DNA of 64,000 bases, taken from assembly GCA_017458585.1 (NCBI GenBank), contig JAFTAJ010000014.1, forward strand, positions 118,950 to 182,949, in the 5' to 3' direction. The first letter of the stretch is position 1; each line of letters starts with the position of its first letter. The notes beneath the pieces were generated by a model. It had not been told where the DNA came from and did no database searches. It saw only the letters and a list, made by a program, of their open reading frames with translations. The translations under genes were made by a program, and so were the position numbers. Positions 52,061 through 61,393 of the stretch are shown piece after piece. Source of the DNA: Bacteroidaceae bacterium (GTDB lineage: Bacteria; Bacteroidota; Bacteroidia; Bacteroidales; Bacteroidaceae).

Positions 52061-54061
52061 TCAATCTTCCTCCAACTTCAGCACTTGTGCCGAGCGTGCC
52101 GGGATATATAGCTTGAGCCAGCCCTTGTGCTGGCGTGCCAGCAGCGGGTCGTGGTTGGTGAAATGGTCAACGCTGTCGTCGCATAGCCCGAAGCCGCCAT
52201 ACTGCTTGGCATCGGTGTTGAGCACCACCTTATACTTGCCCTCGGGCACCATAAAGCCGTAGTCCTCAAAGCTACGTGTGGGATTGAAGTTAAACACGAA
52301 CACCCATTTGCCGCGGCTGTAAGCGAGCACCTGGTCGCCGTCGTTGTGCCACACCTCGCGCACCTTGGTCTGTAGCAGATGGGTGTTGGCCCGTAGAGTG
52401 GCGAGCATATCGCGGTCGAAGTCACCGAGGTAATGGTAGAGGAGCTCGGGATTATCTACTAGATTCCATTGACGGCGAGCATACTTGTGGCTCCATCCGT
52501 TGCCTTCACGCGGGAAGTCTATCCACTCGGGGTGGCCAAACTCATTGCCCATAAAGTTGAGGTAGGCACCGTTGATGGTAGAGCTGGTGATGAGGCGCAG
52601 CATCTTGTGGAGTGCTATGCCGCGGTTGGCCACGTCATTTTCGTCGCCTTTCTTGAAGTGCCAATACATATCGGCATCTATCAATCGGAAGATGACGGTC
52701 TTGTCGCCCACCAGTGCCTGATCGTGGCTCTCGAGGTACGACACGGTGTGCTCGTCGCTGCGGCGGTTGGTTACCTCCCACAGTATCGACGACGGCTTCC
52801 AGTCCTCGTCCTTGAGTTCCTTGATGGTCTTGATCCAGAAGTCGGGTATGTTCATCGCCATACGGTAATCGAAGCCGTAGCCTCCGTCCTCTATCTTAGC
52901 TGCGAGGCCGGGCATGCCCGACACCTCCTCGGCTATGCTTACGGCGTGGGGGTTGACCTGGTGTATCAGCCGGTTGGCGAGGGTGAGGTAGCAGATGGCG
53001 TTGTCATCCTGATGGCCGTTGAAGTAGGCACCATAGTTGAGAAAGTCCTCGCCGATGCCGTGGCTATAGTATAGCATCGAAGTTACTCCGTCAAAGCGGA
53101 AGCCGTCGAAGTGGTATTCCTCGAGCCAGTAGCGGCAGTTGCTAAGCAGGAAGTGGAGCACCTCATTCTTGCCGTAGTCGAAGCAGAGGCTGTCCCACTG
53201 GTTGTGGTTGCGGCGATCGCCGGGATAGAAGAATTGGTCGGGGTCGCCTGCCAGATTGCCGAGTCCCTCCACCTCATTCTTCACGGCATGGCTGTGCACG
53301 AGGTCCATTATCACCGTTATGCCCATGTCGTGGGCGGTGTCGATGAGCTGCTTCAGTTCGTCGGGTGTGCCGAAGCGACTGGAGGGAGCGAAGAAACTGC
53401 TTACGTGATAGCCGAAGCTGCCGTAGTAGGGATGCTCCTGTATAGCCATTATCTGTATACAGTTGTAGCCGGCATGCTTGATGCGCGGCAATATCTTCTC
53501 ACGGAATTCATTGTAGGTGCCCACCTTCTCGGCATCCTGCGCCATGCCTATGTGGCACTCGTAGATAAACAGCGGTCCTGCTGCGCGTTTGAAGCTTTTG
53601 TGGCGCACCTTGTACGGTTTCTCGGGTGCCCATACCTGCGCACTGAATATCTTGGTGTTGTCGTCCTGCACCACTCGCTGTGCCCATGCCGGGATGCGCT
53701 CGCCCTGGCCTTCCTGCCAGCACACGAGCATCTTGTAGAGCTGACCATGTTGCAGGGCATCAGCGCCCAACTTTATCTCCCACACGCCGTTGCCTATGGC
53801 ACTGAGTCGATAGTCCTCCTGCTGTTGCCAGCCATTGAAATCGCCTATCAGATAGATGGCGGTGGCGTTGGGAGCCCACTCGCGGAACACCCAGCTGCCG
53901 TTTGCGCAGCGGTGAAGGCCGAAGTATTGATGGCCGGCAGCAAAGTCTTTAAGGGTGCCTTTGCCTATTAGCTCGGCTTCTTTCTGGAGGGCGTGCATGT
54001 GACGCCCCTCGATGGCGGCCTCATAGGGCTTGAGCCACGGGTCTCTGTCTATAATTTTCAT
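52061..54061 (-). CDS. glgB: 1,4-alpha-glucan branching enzyme
   Basis: 666 residues. It forms alpha-1,6 branches in glycogen. Order: N-terminal CBM48-like domain (FREWAPNATAIYLIGDFNGW), GH13 barrel with region I DLVHSH (about 253-258), region II GFRFDGVTSM with nucleophile Asp324, region III IAEEVSG with acid/base Glu378 or 379, region IV YLESHDQ with Asp447, and an all-beta C-terminal domain. The LHRCANGSWVFREWAP opening and FRFDGVTSMLYYSHG fit the eukaryote-like GH13 subfamily 8. The frame is intact. No other glycogen gene is in the window. Confidence 0.96.
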   Translation of the reverse strand: MKIIDRDPWLKPYEAAIEGRHMHALQKEAELIGKGTLKDFAAGHQYFGLHRCANGSWVFREWAPNATAIYLIGDFNGWQQQEDYRLSAIGNGVWEIKLGADALQHGQLYKMLVCWQEGQGERIPAWAQRVVQDDNTKIFSAQVWAPEKPYKVRHKSFKRAAGPLFIYECHIGMAQDAEKVGTYNEFREKILPRIKHAGYNCIQIMAIQEHPYYGSFGYHVSSFFAPSSRFGTPDELKQLIDTAHDMGITVIMDLVHSHAVKNEVEGLGNLAGDPDQFFYPGDRRNHNQWDSLCFDYGKNEVLHFLLSNCRYWLEEYHFDGFRFDGVTSMLYYSHGIGEDFLNYGAYFNGHQDDNAICYLTLANRLIHQVNPHAVSIAEEVSGMPGLAAKIEDGGYGFDYRMAMNIPDFWIKTIKELKDEDWKPSSILWEVTNRRSDEHTVSYLESHDQALVGDKTVIFRLIDADMYWHFKKGDENDVANRGIALHKMLRLITSSTINGAYLNFMGNEFGHPEWIDFPREGNGWSHKYARRQWNLVDNPELLYHYLGDFDRDMLATLRANTHLLQTKVREVWHNDGDQVLAYSRGKWVFVFNFNPTRSFEDYGFMVPEGKYKVVLNTDAKQYGGFGLCDDSVDHFTNHDPLLARQHKGWLKLYIPARSAQVLKLEED

Positions 54062-54070
54062 ATTGCGTTG

Positions 54071-55207
54071 TTATTCTGTTTGTTTCTTGCCGTTTACATA
54101 TTTGCCTTTGGCGATGACTTTGCCTGTCTTGTCGCGCTCAATAAACTCGCCGTCGCGCACGCCGTTGCGATACGAGCCCTCAAAGCGCAGGCCGTCTTTG
54201 TCCACCTCAATGCATTTGCCGTGTTTCACGCCGTTCTGGAATCCGCCACGATATTTCTCGCCGTCTTTCTTTCGCAGTATGGCGTCGGGGTCGTTCATCT
54301 CGTCGTCTTTCCAGTTGCCGTCATAGATGTCGCCATTGCCGTAGGTGAGCTTGCCTTTGCCGTTGCGGCGGTCGTTGGCCCAACTGCCCACGTAGATGGA
54401 GCCGTCCTCCTTCCAGGTAAAGGTGCCGGTGCCGCTCTTCTCGCCGTTGAGGAAGGTGCCGTTGTATTTGTTGCCGTTGGCAAACTTATATATGCCGGTG
54501 CCTATGCGCTTACCGTCGCGGTATTGGCCGTCATACTCGTCGCCGTTGGCGAAGCGGTAGAGTCCCTTGCCATTCATGTTGTCGTCTTTCCACTCGCCGG
54601 TATATACATCGCCGTCGGAGTAGGTGAATGTGCCGTAGCCGTTGCGCATATTGGCAAACCACGAGCCCACGTATTTCGAGTTGTCAGGCCACACAAAGGT
54701 GCCGCTGCCCGACTTTTGGTCATCTTTCCAGTCGCCGGTATAGTGGGCTCCCTTGGCGTATGTGTAGGTGCCCTTGCCGTGGCGCTTGTCGTTCACCCAG
54801 TCGCCGTCGTAGGTGTCGCCGTTGTAGTAGTACATCACGCCGTGGCCCTGCTGCACATCCTTGTACCACAGTCCCTCGTAGCGGTTGTTGTTATTGTAGT
54901 AGTAGGTGCCGTTGCCGTGCTGGTGGTCCTCCAGCCATTCGCCTACGTATTTCTCACCGTCGGTGAAGGTGTAGGTGCCTTGGCCGTAACGCTTGCCTTT
55001 GAGGTAACCGCCCTCGTAGGTGTCGCCGTTGGCCATCTGCGTCTTGCCTTTGCCGTTGGGGCGTCCGCCCACCAACTGACCGTTATACACGTCGCCGTTC
55101 TTAAACGTATATGTACCGATGCTTATCTTCTGCGCCTTACAGTCAGTACTAATGATGGCTGTCACCGCTGCCAGAGCAATAATGTATGCTATGTGATTTC
55201 TTTTCAT
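54071..55207 (-). CDS. Secreted MORN-repeat protein
   Basis: 378 residues with a signal peptide ending DCKAQ. From about residue 30 to the end it consists of about 14 MORN repeats of 23 residues (YEGGYLKGKRYGQGTYTF, YVGEWLEDHQHGNGTYYY, YTGEWKDDNMNGKGLYRF), giving an extended beta-meander. MORN repeats mediate membrane or protein contacts; the partner is unknown. It lies 10 bases upstream of glgB and after kdsB. The nucleotide repeats are diverged, so the array is probably old. Confidence 0.92.
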   Translation of the reverse strand: MKRNHIAYIIALAAVTAIISTDCKAQKISIGTYTFKNGDVYNGQLVGGRPNGKGKTQMANGDTYEGGYLKGKRYGQGTYTFTDGEKYVGEWLEDHQHGNGTYYYNNNNRYEGLWYKDVQQGHGVMYYYNGDTYDGDWVNDKRHGKGTYTYAKGAHYTGDWKDDQKSGSGTFVWPDNSKYVGSWFANMRNGYGTFTYSDGDVYTGEWKDDNMNGKGLYRFANGDEYDGQYRDGKRIGTGIYKFANGNKYNGTFLNGEKSGTGTFTWKEDGSIYVGSWANDRRNGKGKLTYGNGDIYDGNWKDDEMNDPDAILRKKDGEKYRGGFQNGVKHGKCIEVDKDGLRFEGSYRNGVRDGEFIERDKTGKVIAKGKYVNGKKQTE

Positions 55208-55226
55208 ATTTCTTAATTTCTCATTT

Positions 55227-55988
55227 CTAATTTCTCATTTCTAATTTTAAGTGCTGTGCAGCACGCGCCAGGTCTTCCGGCGTATCGATGCCGATGGTCT
55301 CTATGTCTGTCACGCCCACCTGTATCTGGTAGCCGTTCTCCAGCCAGCGCAGCTGCTCCAACGACTCCGCCAGCTCCAGCGGTGACGGCTGCAGCATAGT
55401 TATCTCTTTCAGCACCTCGGTGCGGTAGGCATAGATGCCGATGTGCTTGTAGTATGTATGGCGCTTCAGCCAGTCTGCCTGGTTGCAGTTGCGCAGGTAG
55501 GGTATCACTGAGCGGCTGAAGTAGAGCGCCCGCCCTTCGGGGCTCACCACCACCTTGGGTGAGTTGGGGTTGGTCAGTGCGTCCAGTGGTGCATCGGGGC
55601 TGAAGGGCTTCACCAGCGTGGCAATCTGTGTGGTGGGAGTGTCGAAGCAGTGCTGCAGTGCCTCTATCTGTTGCGTGTGGATGAATGGCTCGTCGCCTTG
55701 CACATTTATTATCACGTCAAACTGCTCTGCGCCGATCTTGCTCGCTGCCTCCCAGCAGCGGTCAGTGCCGCTCTTGTGGTCGGTGCGCGTCATTATCGCT
55801 TTGCCGCCAAACTGCTCCACGGCGTTGCGGATGCGTTCGTCATCGGTAGCCACGTAGGTGTCAGCCACCGTGCTGCTCACCCGTTCATACACCCATTGTA
55901 TGATGGGCTTGCCTCCGAGTATCGCCAGCGGCTTCCCCGGAAATCGTGTGGACGCATATCTGGCTGGTATTATTGCTGCAAATCTCAT
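55227..55988 (-). CDS. kdsB: 3-deoxy-manno-octulosonate cytidylyltransferase (CMP-KDO synthetase)
   Basis: 253 residues. It activates KDO as CMP-KDO for lipid A core synthesis. Motifs: AAIIPARYASTRFPGKPLA for CTP binding, DTYVATDDERI, HKSGTDRCWEA, VIINVQGDEPFI with the metal-binding Asp, YYKHIGIYAYRTEVLKEI and LEQLRWLENGYQIQV. Full family length and intact. The gap upstream (55989-56045) is filled by ACATCTTACATCTC repeats. Confidence 0.96.
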   Translation of the reverse strand: MRFAAIIPARYASTRFPGKPLAILGGKPIIQWVYERVSSTVADTYVATDDERIRNAVEQFGGKAIMTRTDHKSGTDRCWEAASKIGAEQFDVIINVQGDEPFIHTQQIEALQHCFDTPTTQIATLVKPFSPDAPLDALTNPNSPKVVVSPEGRALYFSRSVIPYLRNCNQADWLKRHTYYKHIGIYAYRTEVLKEITMLQPSPLELAESLEQLRWLENGYQIQVGVTDIETIGIDTPEDLARAAQHLKLEMRN

Positions 55989-56045
55989 ATTTCTTACATC
56001 TTACATCTCACATCTTACATCTTACATCTCACATCTTACATCTCA
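55989..56045. repeat. TTACATCTCACATC microrepeats
   Basis: Six to seven near-copies of CTTACATCT/CTCACATCT fill the gap between the PBP and kdsB genes. Confidence 0.9.
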
Positions 56046-58367
56046 TCACCAATCCTCTATCTCAAAGATTTCGTCCTCGGTACCGAGGTTAAAGTCTATG
56101 GAGTCGTTGTATAGGCTGATGCCGTAGCCGCACATGTCAAACTCAGGCGGGATACTGAATGTCTCGTTTTGCAGGTAGCCGAGGCTGCGGTCGGCATACA
56201 CCTTCTTCATATACAGCGCCCAGATGGGCAGCGCCATGGCGGCACCCTGACCGTACGCCATGCTGTTAAAGTGGATGTTCGGGTTCTCGCCACCCACCCA
56301 GCAGCCGCTCACCAGTCTGGGCACACAGCCCATAAACCAACCGTCGGAGTTGCGCTGCGTGGTGCCCGTCTTGCCTGCTATCTCGGCAGTGAGGCCATAC
56401 TTGCTTCTTAGCCTGCGGCCCGTGCCTTGGTCTATCACGGCCTTCATCATGTCGAGCATGCGGTAGCTACTCTCGCTGCTTATCACCTCGTCGGTGTTGG
56501 TGCGGAACTGCTCTATCACCTTGCCGTTGCTGTTCTCAATCTTGGTCACCATCAGTGGCAGCACTCTCATGCCGCAGTTCACGAAGCTAGTGTAGGCGCT
56601 GACCATCTCCTTCACGCTTATCTCGCAGGTGCCGAGGCACAGCGTCATGTTAGGATTGGCTATGTTGTGCTTGATGCCGAAGTGGTGTAGCATCTGCACG
56701 AAGGCTGACGGACCGTATTTGTCGATGAGGTATGCTGATATCCAATTGTTGGATTGCGCCAGTCCCCACTTGAGCGGCACCAGCTCGCCGTAGCGGGCGT
56801 GGCTGCCATTGCGCGGACTCCAGTTGCCGTAGGTGCGCTGTATGTTGAGCACCATGTCGCAAGGTGTCATGCCGTTCTCCATGGCCATGGCGTAGAGGTA
56901 AGGCTTGATGGTGGAGCCCACCTGCCTGTGGCTCTGCGAGCACATGTCGTATTGGAAGTTGGTGTAGTCGATGCCGCCCACATAGGCTTTTACATATCCG
57001 TTGCTGGGGTCCATCGACATGAAGCCAGCCTGCAGGAAGGCTTTGTGGTAGAGTATTGAGTCGAGCGGCGTCATCACCGTGTCCACGTCGCCGTGGTAGG
57101 TGAATACTGTCATGGGCACCTTGGTGCGCAGGGCGCGGTCTATCTCGTCGTCGCTGGCCCCGTTGGCTTTCATATTGCGGTAGAGTGCACTCTGCTTGAT
57201 GGCTTGGTTGACCAGGTTGGAGCGTGTCTTGGCGCCCACGCTGGCAGCGTAGGGATAGTTGGCGCTGCCGCGCTGCTCCTTATAGAACACCTGCTGCAGG
57301 TAGCCGCCCAGATGCTCCCTCACGGCCTGCTCTGCGTAGCGCTGCATGCGGCCGTCGATGGTGGTGTGTATCTTGAGTCCGTCGGTGTAGATGTTGTAGG
57401 GCTCGCCGTTGCTCTTGAAGTTTTTGTTGCACCAGCCGTACAGGGGGTTGTTGTCCCACTCATATTTGGCATCGGTGTACTCGAGGTCGGTGGCGAAGTT
57501 GGCTCTCTCTGGTCGCTGGGCCATCATGATGTGGCGCAGGTATTCGCGGAAATAGGTGGCGATGCCCTTGTCGTGCGACACGCGCTGGAAGTCGAGCCCC
57601 AGCTCTTGCGTCTGGTAGGCGGCTGCCTCTATATCGCTGATGTAGCCCTCGTCGGCCATCAGCTGTAGCACCGTGTTGCGGCGCTCCTTCACTCGCTCGG
57701 GGTTGCGGATGGGGTTGAAGTAGGAGGGGTTCTTACACATACCCACCAGCATGGCAGCCTCTGGCACGGATAGCTGCGATGCCTCCTTGTTGAAGTATAT
57801 CTTAGCGGCACTCTTGATGCCTACGGCGTGGTGGAGGAAGTCGAAGTTGTTGAGGTAGAGCGTCATTATCTCGTCCTTCGAGTAGTAGTGCTCTATCTTG
57901 AGGGCGATGACCCACTCGATGGCCTTCTGCATGACGCGCTCCGTGCTGTTCTGTGTCACGGAGGTGTAGAGCTGCTTGGCGAGCTGCTGCGTTATGGTGC
58001 TGCCACCGCCGGCGGCGGACTGGCGCAGTATGCCGCGCTTCACGATGGCGCGGAACAGCGAACGCAGATCAATGCCCGAGTGCTCGTAGAAGCGCTTGTC
58101 CTCGGTGGCGATGAGTGCTTTGAAGACGCATGGGGCTATCTCGTCGTAGCTGGCGTAGATGCGGTTTTCGTTGTAGGACCAGGTGCCGAGCAGTTCGCCG
58201 TCATCGGAGATGATTTGCGAGGCGTAGCGACTGATGGGGTTCTCCAGTTCTTCCACTGGCGGCACATAGCCAATCCAGCCGTTCCATATAGCAACGAAGA
58301 AAAGGGTGACGCCCACGATGAAAGTAATTGTGAGACCCCAGAGAATAAGTGTTATGCGTTTTCTCAT
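56046..58367 (-). CDS. Class A penicillin-binding protein (bifunctional, PBP1A-type)
   Basis: 773 residues. An N-terminal TM anchor (LILWGLTITFIVGVTLFFVA) is followed by the GT51 glycosyltransferase domain with Glu89 (IATEDKRFYEHSGID) and AGGGSTITQQLAKQLY. The transpeptidase domain has the SxxK motif GSTIKP near residue 480, SNN in AQSNNWISAYL near 535, and KTGTT near 664. It polymerises glycan strands and crosslinks peptides in the periplasm. All catalytic motifs are present. It is divergent from the pseudouridine synthase gene. Confidence 0.95.
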   Translation of the reverse strand: MRKRITLILWGLTITFIVGVTLFFVAIWNGWIGYVPPVEELENPISRYASQIISDDGELLGTWSYNENRIYASYDEIAPCVFKALIATEDKRFYEHSGIDLRSLFRAIVKRGILRQSAAGGGSTITQQLAKQLYTSVTQNSTERVMQKAIEWVIALKIEHYYSKDEIMTLYLNNFDFLHHAVGIKSAAKIYFNKEASQLSVPEAAMLVGMCKNPSYFNPIRNPERVKERRNTVLQLMADEGYISDIEAAAYQTQELGLDFQRVSHDKGIATYFREYLRHIMMAQRPERANFATDLEYTDAKYEWDNNPLYGWCNKNFKSNGEPYNIYTDGLKIHTTIDGRMQRYAEQAVREHLGGYLQQVFYKEQRGSANYPYAASVGAKTRSNLVNQAIKQSALYRNMKANGASDDEIDRALRTKVPMTVFTYHGDVDTVMTPLDSILYHKAFLQAGFMSMDPSNGYVKAYVGGIDYTNFQYDMCSQSHRQVGSTIKPYLYAMAMENGMTPCDMVLNIQRTYGNWSPRNGSHARYGELVPLKWGLAQSNNWISAYLIDKYGPSAFVQMLHHFGIKHNIANPNMTLCLGTCEISVKEMVSAYTSFVNCGMRVLPLMVTKIENSNGKVIEQFRTNTDEVISSESSYRMLDMMKAVIDQGTGRRLRSKYGLTAEIAGKTGTTQRNSDGWFMGCVPRLVSGCWVGGENPNIHFNSMAYGQGAAMALPIWALYMKKVYADRSLGYLQNETFSIPPEFDMCGYGISLYNDSIDFNLGTEDEIFEIEDW

Positions 58368-58485
58368 TGACAGAATCTACCTAATAAAACGTCGCGCGCA
58401 TATACTACACGTGCACGTTGGTCGCAAAGTTACAACTTTTTTTCGGTTCCGCGGCTATTTTAGCCTCAGTTTGCACAAAAACCAT

Positions 58486-58493
58486 TACTTTTG
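58486..58493 (+). promoter_or_regulatory. Candidate -7 box of the pseudouridine synthase gene
   Basis: TACTTTTG, followed by CAGC, 19 bases before the ATG at 58513. A TTTG at 58470 is too close to be a normal -33 element. Confidence 0.55.
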
Positions 58494-58512
58494 CAGCATC
58501 TTTTAACACATT

Positions 58513-59445
58513 ATGGTCACGATAAAGGAAGAATCGCTTCTCTTGCCGCAGCTCATAGTGTCTTTCAAGGACATGAGCCGCACGCGCCTCAAGCAATACT
58601 TGCAGAGCGGCCGCATCCTTGTGAACGGCCAGTCCGTCACGCGCTATGACCACATACTCCATCCTGGGGACAGTGTGGAGATAGGGAGTAAGGAGTTAGG
58701 AGTAACAACAAAACGGTCAATGGTCAATGGTCAATTGTCAATCATTTACGAGGATTGCCACCTGATTGTGATAGACAAGGCTGTGGGCATTCTCTCGATG
58801 GGGATGTCGCCTCGCTCGGAGAGTGTGAAGACGATGCTGGATGATTACTTCGATAGCACGCGTCAGCGGTGTCGCGCCCATGTGGTGCACCGTCTGGACC
58901 GCGACACGTCGGGACTGATGGTGTATGCCAAGAGCCGTGAGGTGCAGCAGCTGTTTGAGGCTGACTGGAAAACACTGGTGTATGACCGCCGCTATGTAGC
59001 GCTGGTGGAGGGCTCTATGCCGCAGCAGGAGGGTACCATCAAGAGTTGGCTGACCATTGGCAAGGAGTTTGTGAAGAGCAGTTCTGTGGATAACGGCGGC
59101 AAGCTCGCTGTCACTCACTATCGTGTGCTGCAACACAACGAGGCGACTTCTCTTGTGGAGGCACGCTTAGACACGGGACGCAAGCACCAGATACGTGTTC
59201 ACTTTGCCGACCTCGGCCATCCTGTCCTTGGTGACAGGAAGTATGGAGTTCTCCCCCTAAAGGGGGGACGGGGTCCCCTTTGGGGAAGTAGATATGGATT
59301 CCTCGCGGAGCGAGGGGGTCTTGGAGGGGAGAAAGACTCGCGGTTGATGTTGCACGCGTACAAGTTGTGCTTTATCCATCCTGTCACCGCCGAGCGTTTG
59401 CAGTTTGACACCCCCGTTCCGCAGAACTTCCTCAAGGCCTTGTAA
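58513..59445 (+). CDS. RluA-family pseudouridine synthase with S4 domain
   Basis: 310 residues. Residues about 13-60 are an S4 RNA-binding domain (SRTRLKQYLQSGRILVNGQS). The catalytic domain has HRLDRDTSGLMVYAK with catalytic Asp129, LVYDRRYVALVEG, and RLDTGRKHQIRVHFADLGHP. It isomerises uridine in rRNA or tRNA; the site is unknown. Two in-frame insertions are made of intergenic-type repeats: residues about 58-77 (SKELGVTTKRSMVNGQLS) and about 247-273, between GDRKYG and SRLMLHAYKL, which are adjacent in ordinary members. Both are probably loops, so the enzyme may still be active. Confidence 0.9.
   Translation: MVTIKEESLLLPQLIVSFKDMSRTRLKQYLQSGRILVNGQSVTRYDHILHPGDSVEIGSKELGVTTKRSMVNGQLSIIYEDCHLIVIDKAVGILSMGMSPRSESVKTMLDDYFDSTRQRCRAHVVHRLDRDTSGLMVYAKSREVQQLFEADWKTLVYDRRYVALVEGSMPQQEGTIKSWLTIGKEFVKSSSVDNGGKLAVTHYRVLQHNEATSLVEARLDTGRKHQIRVHFADLGHPVLGDRKYGVLPLKGGRGPLWGSRYGFLAERGGLGGEKDSRLMLHAYKLCFIHPVTAERLQFDTPVPQNFLKAL
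58683..58745. repeat. TTAGGAGT and GTCAATGGTCAATG repeats inside the pseudouridine synthase gene
   Basis: In-frame short repeats between the S4 and catalytic domains; the TTAGGAG part matches 50268-50296. Confidence 0.8.
59252..59332. repeat. GC-rich palindrome cluster inside the pseudouridine synthase gene
   Basis: Hairpins CCCCCTAAAGGGGG (59253-59266), GGGGTCCCC (about 59270-59278) and CCTCGCGGAGCGAGG (59300-59314) follow each other in frame and add about 26 residues between conserved blocks. Confidence 0.85.
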
Positions 59446-59470
59446 TAAACGGTGTTCATCCTAAAACCCT

Positions 59471-59560
59471 GAGCGCCGTCAGCTTTAATTTCCACGAACT
59501 CAGCATTAAATCCTACAGAGTCAGCGTTAGTTAGTGACGAAGTCAGCGTTAGTTTAGATA
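59471..59560. repeat. 21/22-bp satellite (about 3 units)
   Basis: Units of GAACTCAGCATTAAATCC and GAGTCAGCGTTAGTTAG type begin at 59496, 59518 and 59539. They fill the gap between the convergent pseudouridine synthase and hipA genes and reach the hipA stop codon. They look related to the array at 61546. Confidence 0.7.
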
Positions 59561-60796
59561 CACCTGTTCAAACACGTTCATTTCTCGCTTGGCTATTCCC
59601 AGGCGAGTGCCGATAGATTTCCATTGCTTCACGCCTGCTTTCACTTCTTCGATGATTCGACAGGCTTCTTCTTTGCCAATCATGTATTCTTCAGAAGAAT
59701 CGAGCAATATCCCCAAGTCTGCGCGATTGGTGGTGGAATTGATGAGCAATGCCTGGTATTCATTCAGCGTAGGATTCATATCGTAAGCAGGTGATAGTGT
59801 CCAGCCCTTCGGAGTCAATAGAAAACCATGATTCCGGAAATGATCATCGCTGTTTCCGATGGCGATATTGAATGCCACACGGCGGTAGAGCTGTCGTAGG
59901 TTTTCTTCCACGTCACAGCAGTTTTGGAGGATGAAGTCTACGATATCCAAATAACCGTTGCCTGTCTTGGCATCACATCCGTCTGTCAATCCCAACAAAG
60001 TCATGGCTGAGGCGAAATGTATTCGGCGTCCATCGGGAGTTCTGTCGAAGCGTTTGGAGAGCAAGACATGATACTTTCTGTCAGTTTCTATGACACTCGT
60101 TTCTGCTGCTATCACACCAGCTTCCTTTGCCAATAGATGACTATGATGCTCCCAGAGTCCCACATCGTAATCGTCATTCCTCGATGGGAACTTGGCTACA
60201 CAGAGCCTGCCGTCATCATTCATCACTCCTGCCTTCGGACGGGCACCACCCAGCGAAGTGCCTGGATGAACGAGTTGCAGCAGCCACTTCTTCTCGGGCA
60301 ACTGGTTCAGTTCCTCGCTCTTCTCAATCTCCATACTGGCTGCTACCAATGCCCGTAAATCCGTCAATGGAGGGATACGGAGATGGCTGTCGCAATTAAT
60401 GAACTCGCCGTCAAGAGACTGTTTGAAACGGAAGCCGCCCATGCGCGAGAAATCATCGATGCCGATAAGATAGTCGAAAGAAGACAGTTTGCGGACTGGC
60501 CGTTTTTCTTCGTTAGCCAATATTTGTTCGCGTCTGTTGAGCAACAGACGTCCCCAGCGGTCGGGCAGAGCATCGCCGAAACAACCGAAGATGTCTCTGC
60601 TCGGCTGAGTGTATTGCTGACCGGGATAGTTATTGATGTCGGCACTCAGGAAAAGGTTGCCATACTGACGCAGCCAGTCATTATTGTATTTGAACGAATA
60701 GGAATCCGAGCCGCGAAGCGATTCGTAGCCTAATTCTCCAACCAGCATAGGTTCATTTAGCCAGTCGAAATCCGCATATACATAGATTGTCTTCAT
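59549..60796 (-). CDS. hipA: HipA-family serine/threonine kinase toxin
   Basis: 415 residues, typical length. Residues about 5-110 are the HipA N-terminal (Couple_hipA) domain (PMLVGELGYESLRGSDSYSF, FGCFGDALPDRWGRLLLNRR). The kinase core has the Gly-rich GTSLGGARPKAGV (179-191), Lys202 in CVAKFP, the catalytic loop FNIAIGNSDDHFRNHGFLL with Asn315-Ser316-Asp317-Asp318, and LSPAYDMNP with Asp339. HipA kinases phosphorylate translation factors such as glutamyl-tRNA synthetase and cause dormancy. The residues needed for activity appear present. It follows hipB by 26 bases. The target in this organism is unknown. Confidence 0.92.
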   Translation of the reverse strand: MKTIYVYADFDWLNEPMLVGELGYESLRGSDSYSFKYNNDWLRQYGNLFLSADINNYPGQQYTQPSRDIFGCFGDALPDRWGRLLLNRREQILANEEKRPVRKLSSFDYLIGIDDFSRMGGFRFKQSLDGEFINCDSHLRIPPLTDLRALVAASMEIEKSEELNQLPEKKWLLQLVHPGTSLGGARPKAGVMNDDGRLCVAKFPSRNDDYDVGLWEHHSHLLAKEAGVIAAETSVIETDRKYHVLLSKRFDRTPDGRRIHFASAMTLLGLTDGCDAKTGNGYLDIVDFILQNCCDVEENLRQLYRRVAFNIAIGNSDDHFRNHGFLLTPKGWTLSPAYDMNPTLNEYQALLINSTTNRADLGILLDSSEEYMIGKEEACRIIEEVKAGVKQWKSIGTRLGIAKREMNVFEQVYLN

Positions 60797-60822
60797 ACAC
60801 TCTAAACACTAAACTAACGACT

Positions 60823-61143
60823 CTATACTTTTTTCGATGCTCTCTCCCTATGTTTGAGCGCGAGATCCTGCAATGTTCGCCCCATCTCGTCATTCTGTGC
60901 CAGCAACAGGATGTCGTCATCGAGCTGAAGGGCATACAACACACGAAGGTAGATGCCAATTGCCACAGTGGGAACACCCTTTTCGATTCGCGCCACAGTC
61001 AGCGGAGAACAGGTAGCCCGTTCTGCCACTTGTGCCACACTCAGATTACGACGCAGTCGAGCCAACTTGATTTGCTCACCTACCGTCTGCATCTTCTGCT
61101 CCAGTTTTCTGGGTAGCTTATTGCCCATAGTTGTCTTGCTCAT
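60823..61143 (-). CDS. hipB: HipB-like XRE-family antitoxin
   Basis: 106 residues. A helix-turn-helix of the XRE type lies at about 20-75 (GEQIKLARLRRNLSVAQVAE, CSPLTVARIEKGVPT). The C-terminus is charged (LQDLALKHRERASKKV). HipB neutralises HipA and represses the operon. It is encoded directly upstream of hipA, the normal order. A -7 box and two copies of CGTAATT lie just upstream and could be its operator. Confidence 0.9.
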   Translation of the reverse strand: MSKTTMGNKLPRKLEQKMQTVGEQIKLARLRRNLSVAQVAERATCSPLTVARIEKGVPTVAIGIYLRVLYALQLDDDILLLAQNDEMGRTLQDLALKHRERASKKV

Positions 61144-61154
61144 AATGCAGCTAA

Positions 61155-61180
61155 CTTATAATTACGAGTGCAAAATTACG
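61155..61180 (-). promoter_or_regulatory. Candidate promoter/operator of hipBA
   Basis: On the minus strand a TAATTTTG -7 box (61171-61178) lies in CGTAATTTTGCACTCGTAAT, which contains a direct repeat of CGTAATT with 14-base spacing. The first copy overlaps the box, fitting self-repression by HipB. Confidence 0.5.
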
Positions 61181-61328
61181 ACATTTTCTTTATTTTATGA
61201 TATATTGATAGCAAAAAATGCATTAATATGGATTTCCTGCATAATCGTGTGTATATGTTTGACAAAAACCTCGGCTTTTCAAGCCTAAAATACATATTCG
61301 CGTGACAAAAAAAGTTACTATTAGTCCC

Positions 61329-61356
61329 AAAACTCGCACTTTTTTGCGAGTTTTTT
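61329..61356 (+). terminator. Terminator-like hairpin
   Basis: AAAACTCGCA pairs perfectly with TGCGAGTTTT around a six-base loop and is followed by more T. No plus-strand gene reads into it, so its use is unclear. Confidence 0.4.
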
Positions 61357-61393
61357 GTGACTTTTTTTGCTGCAATATGTCCATTTCGGGCAC

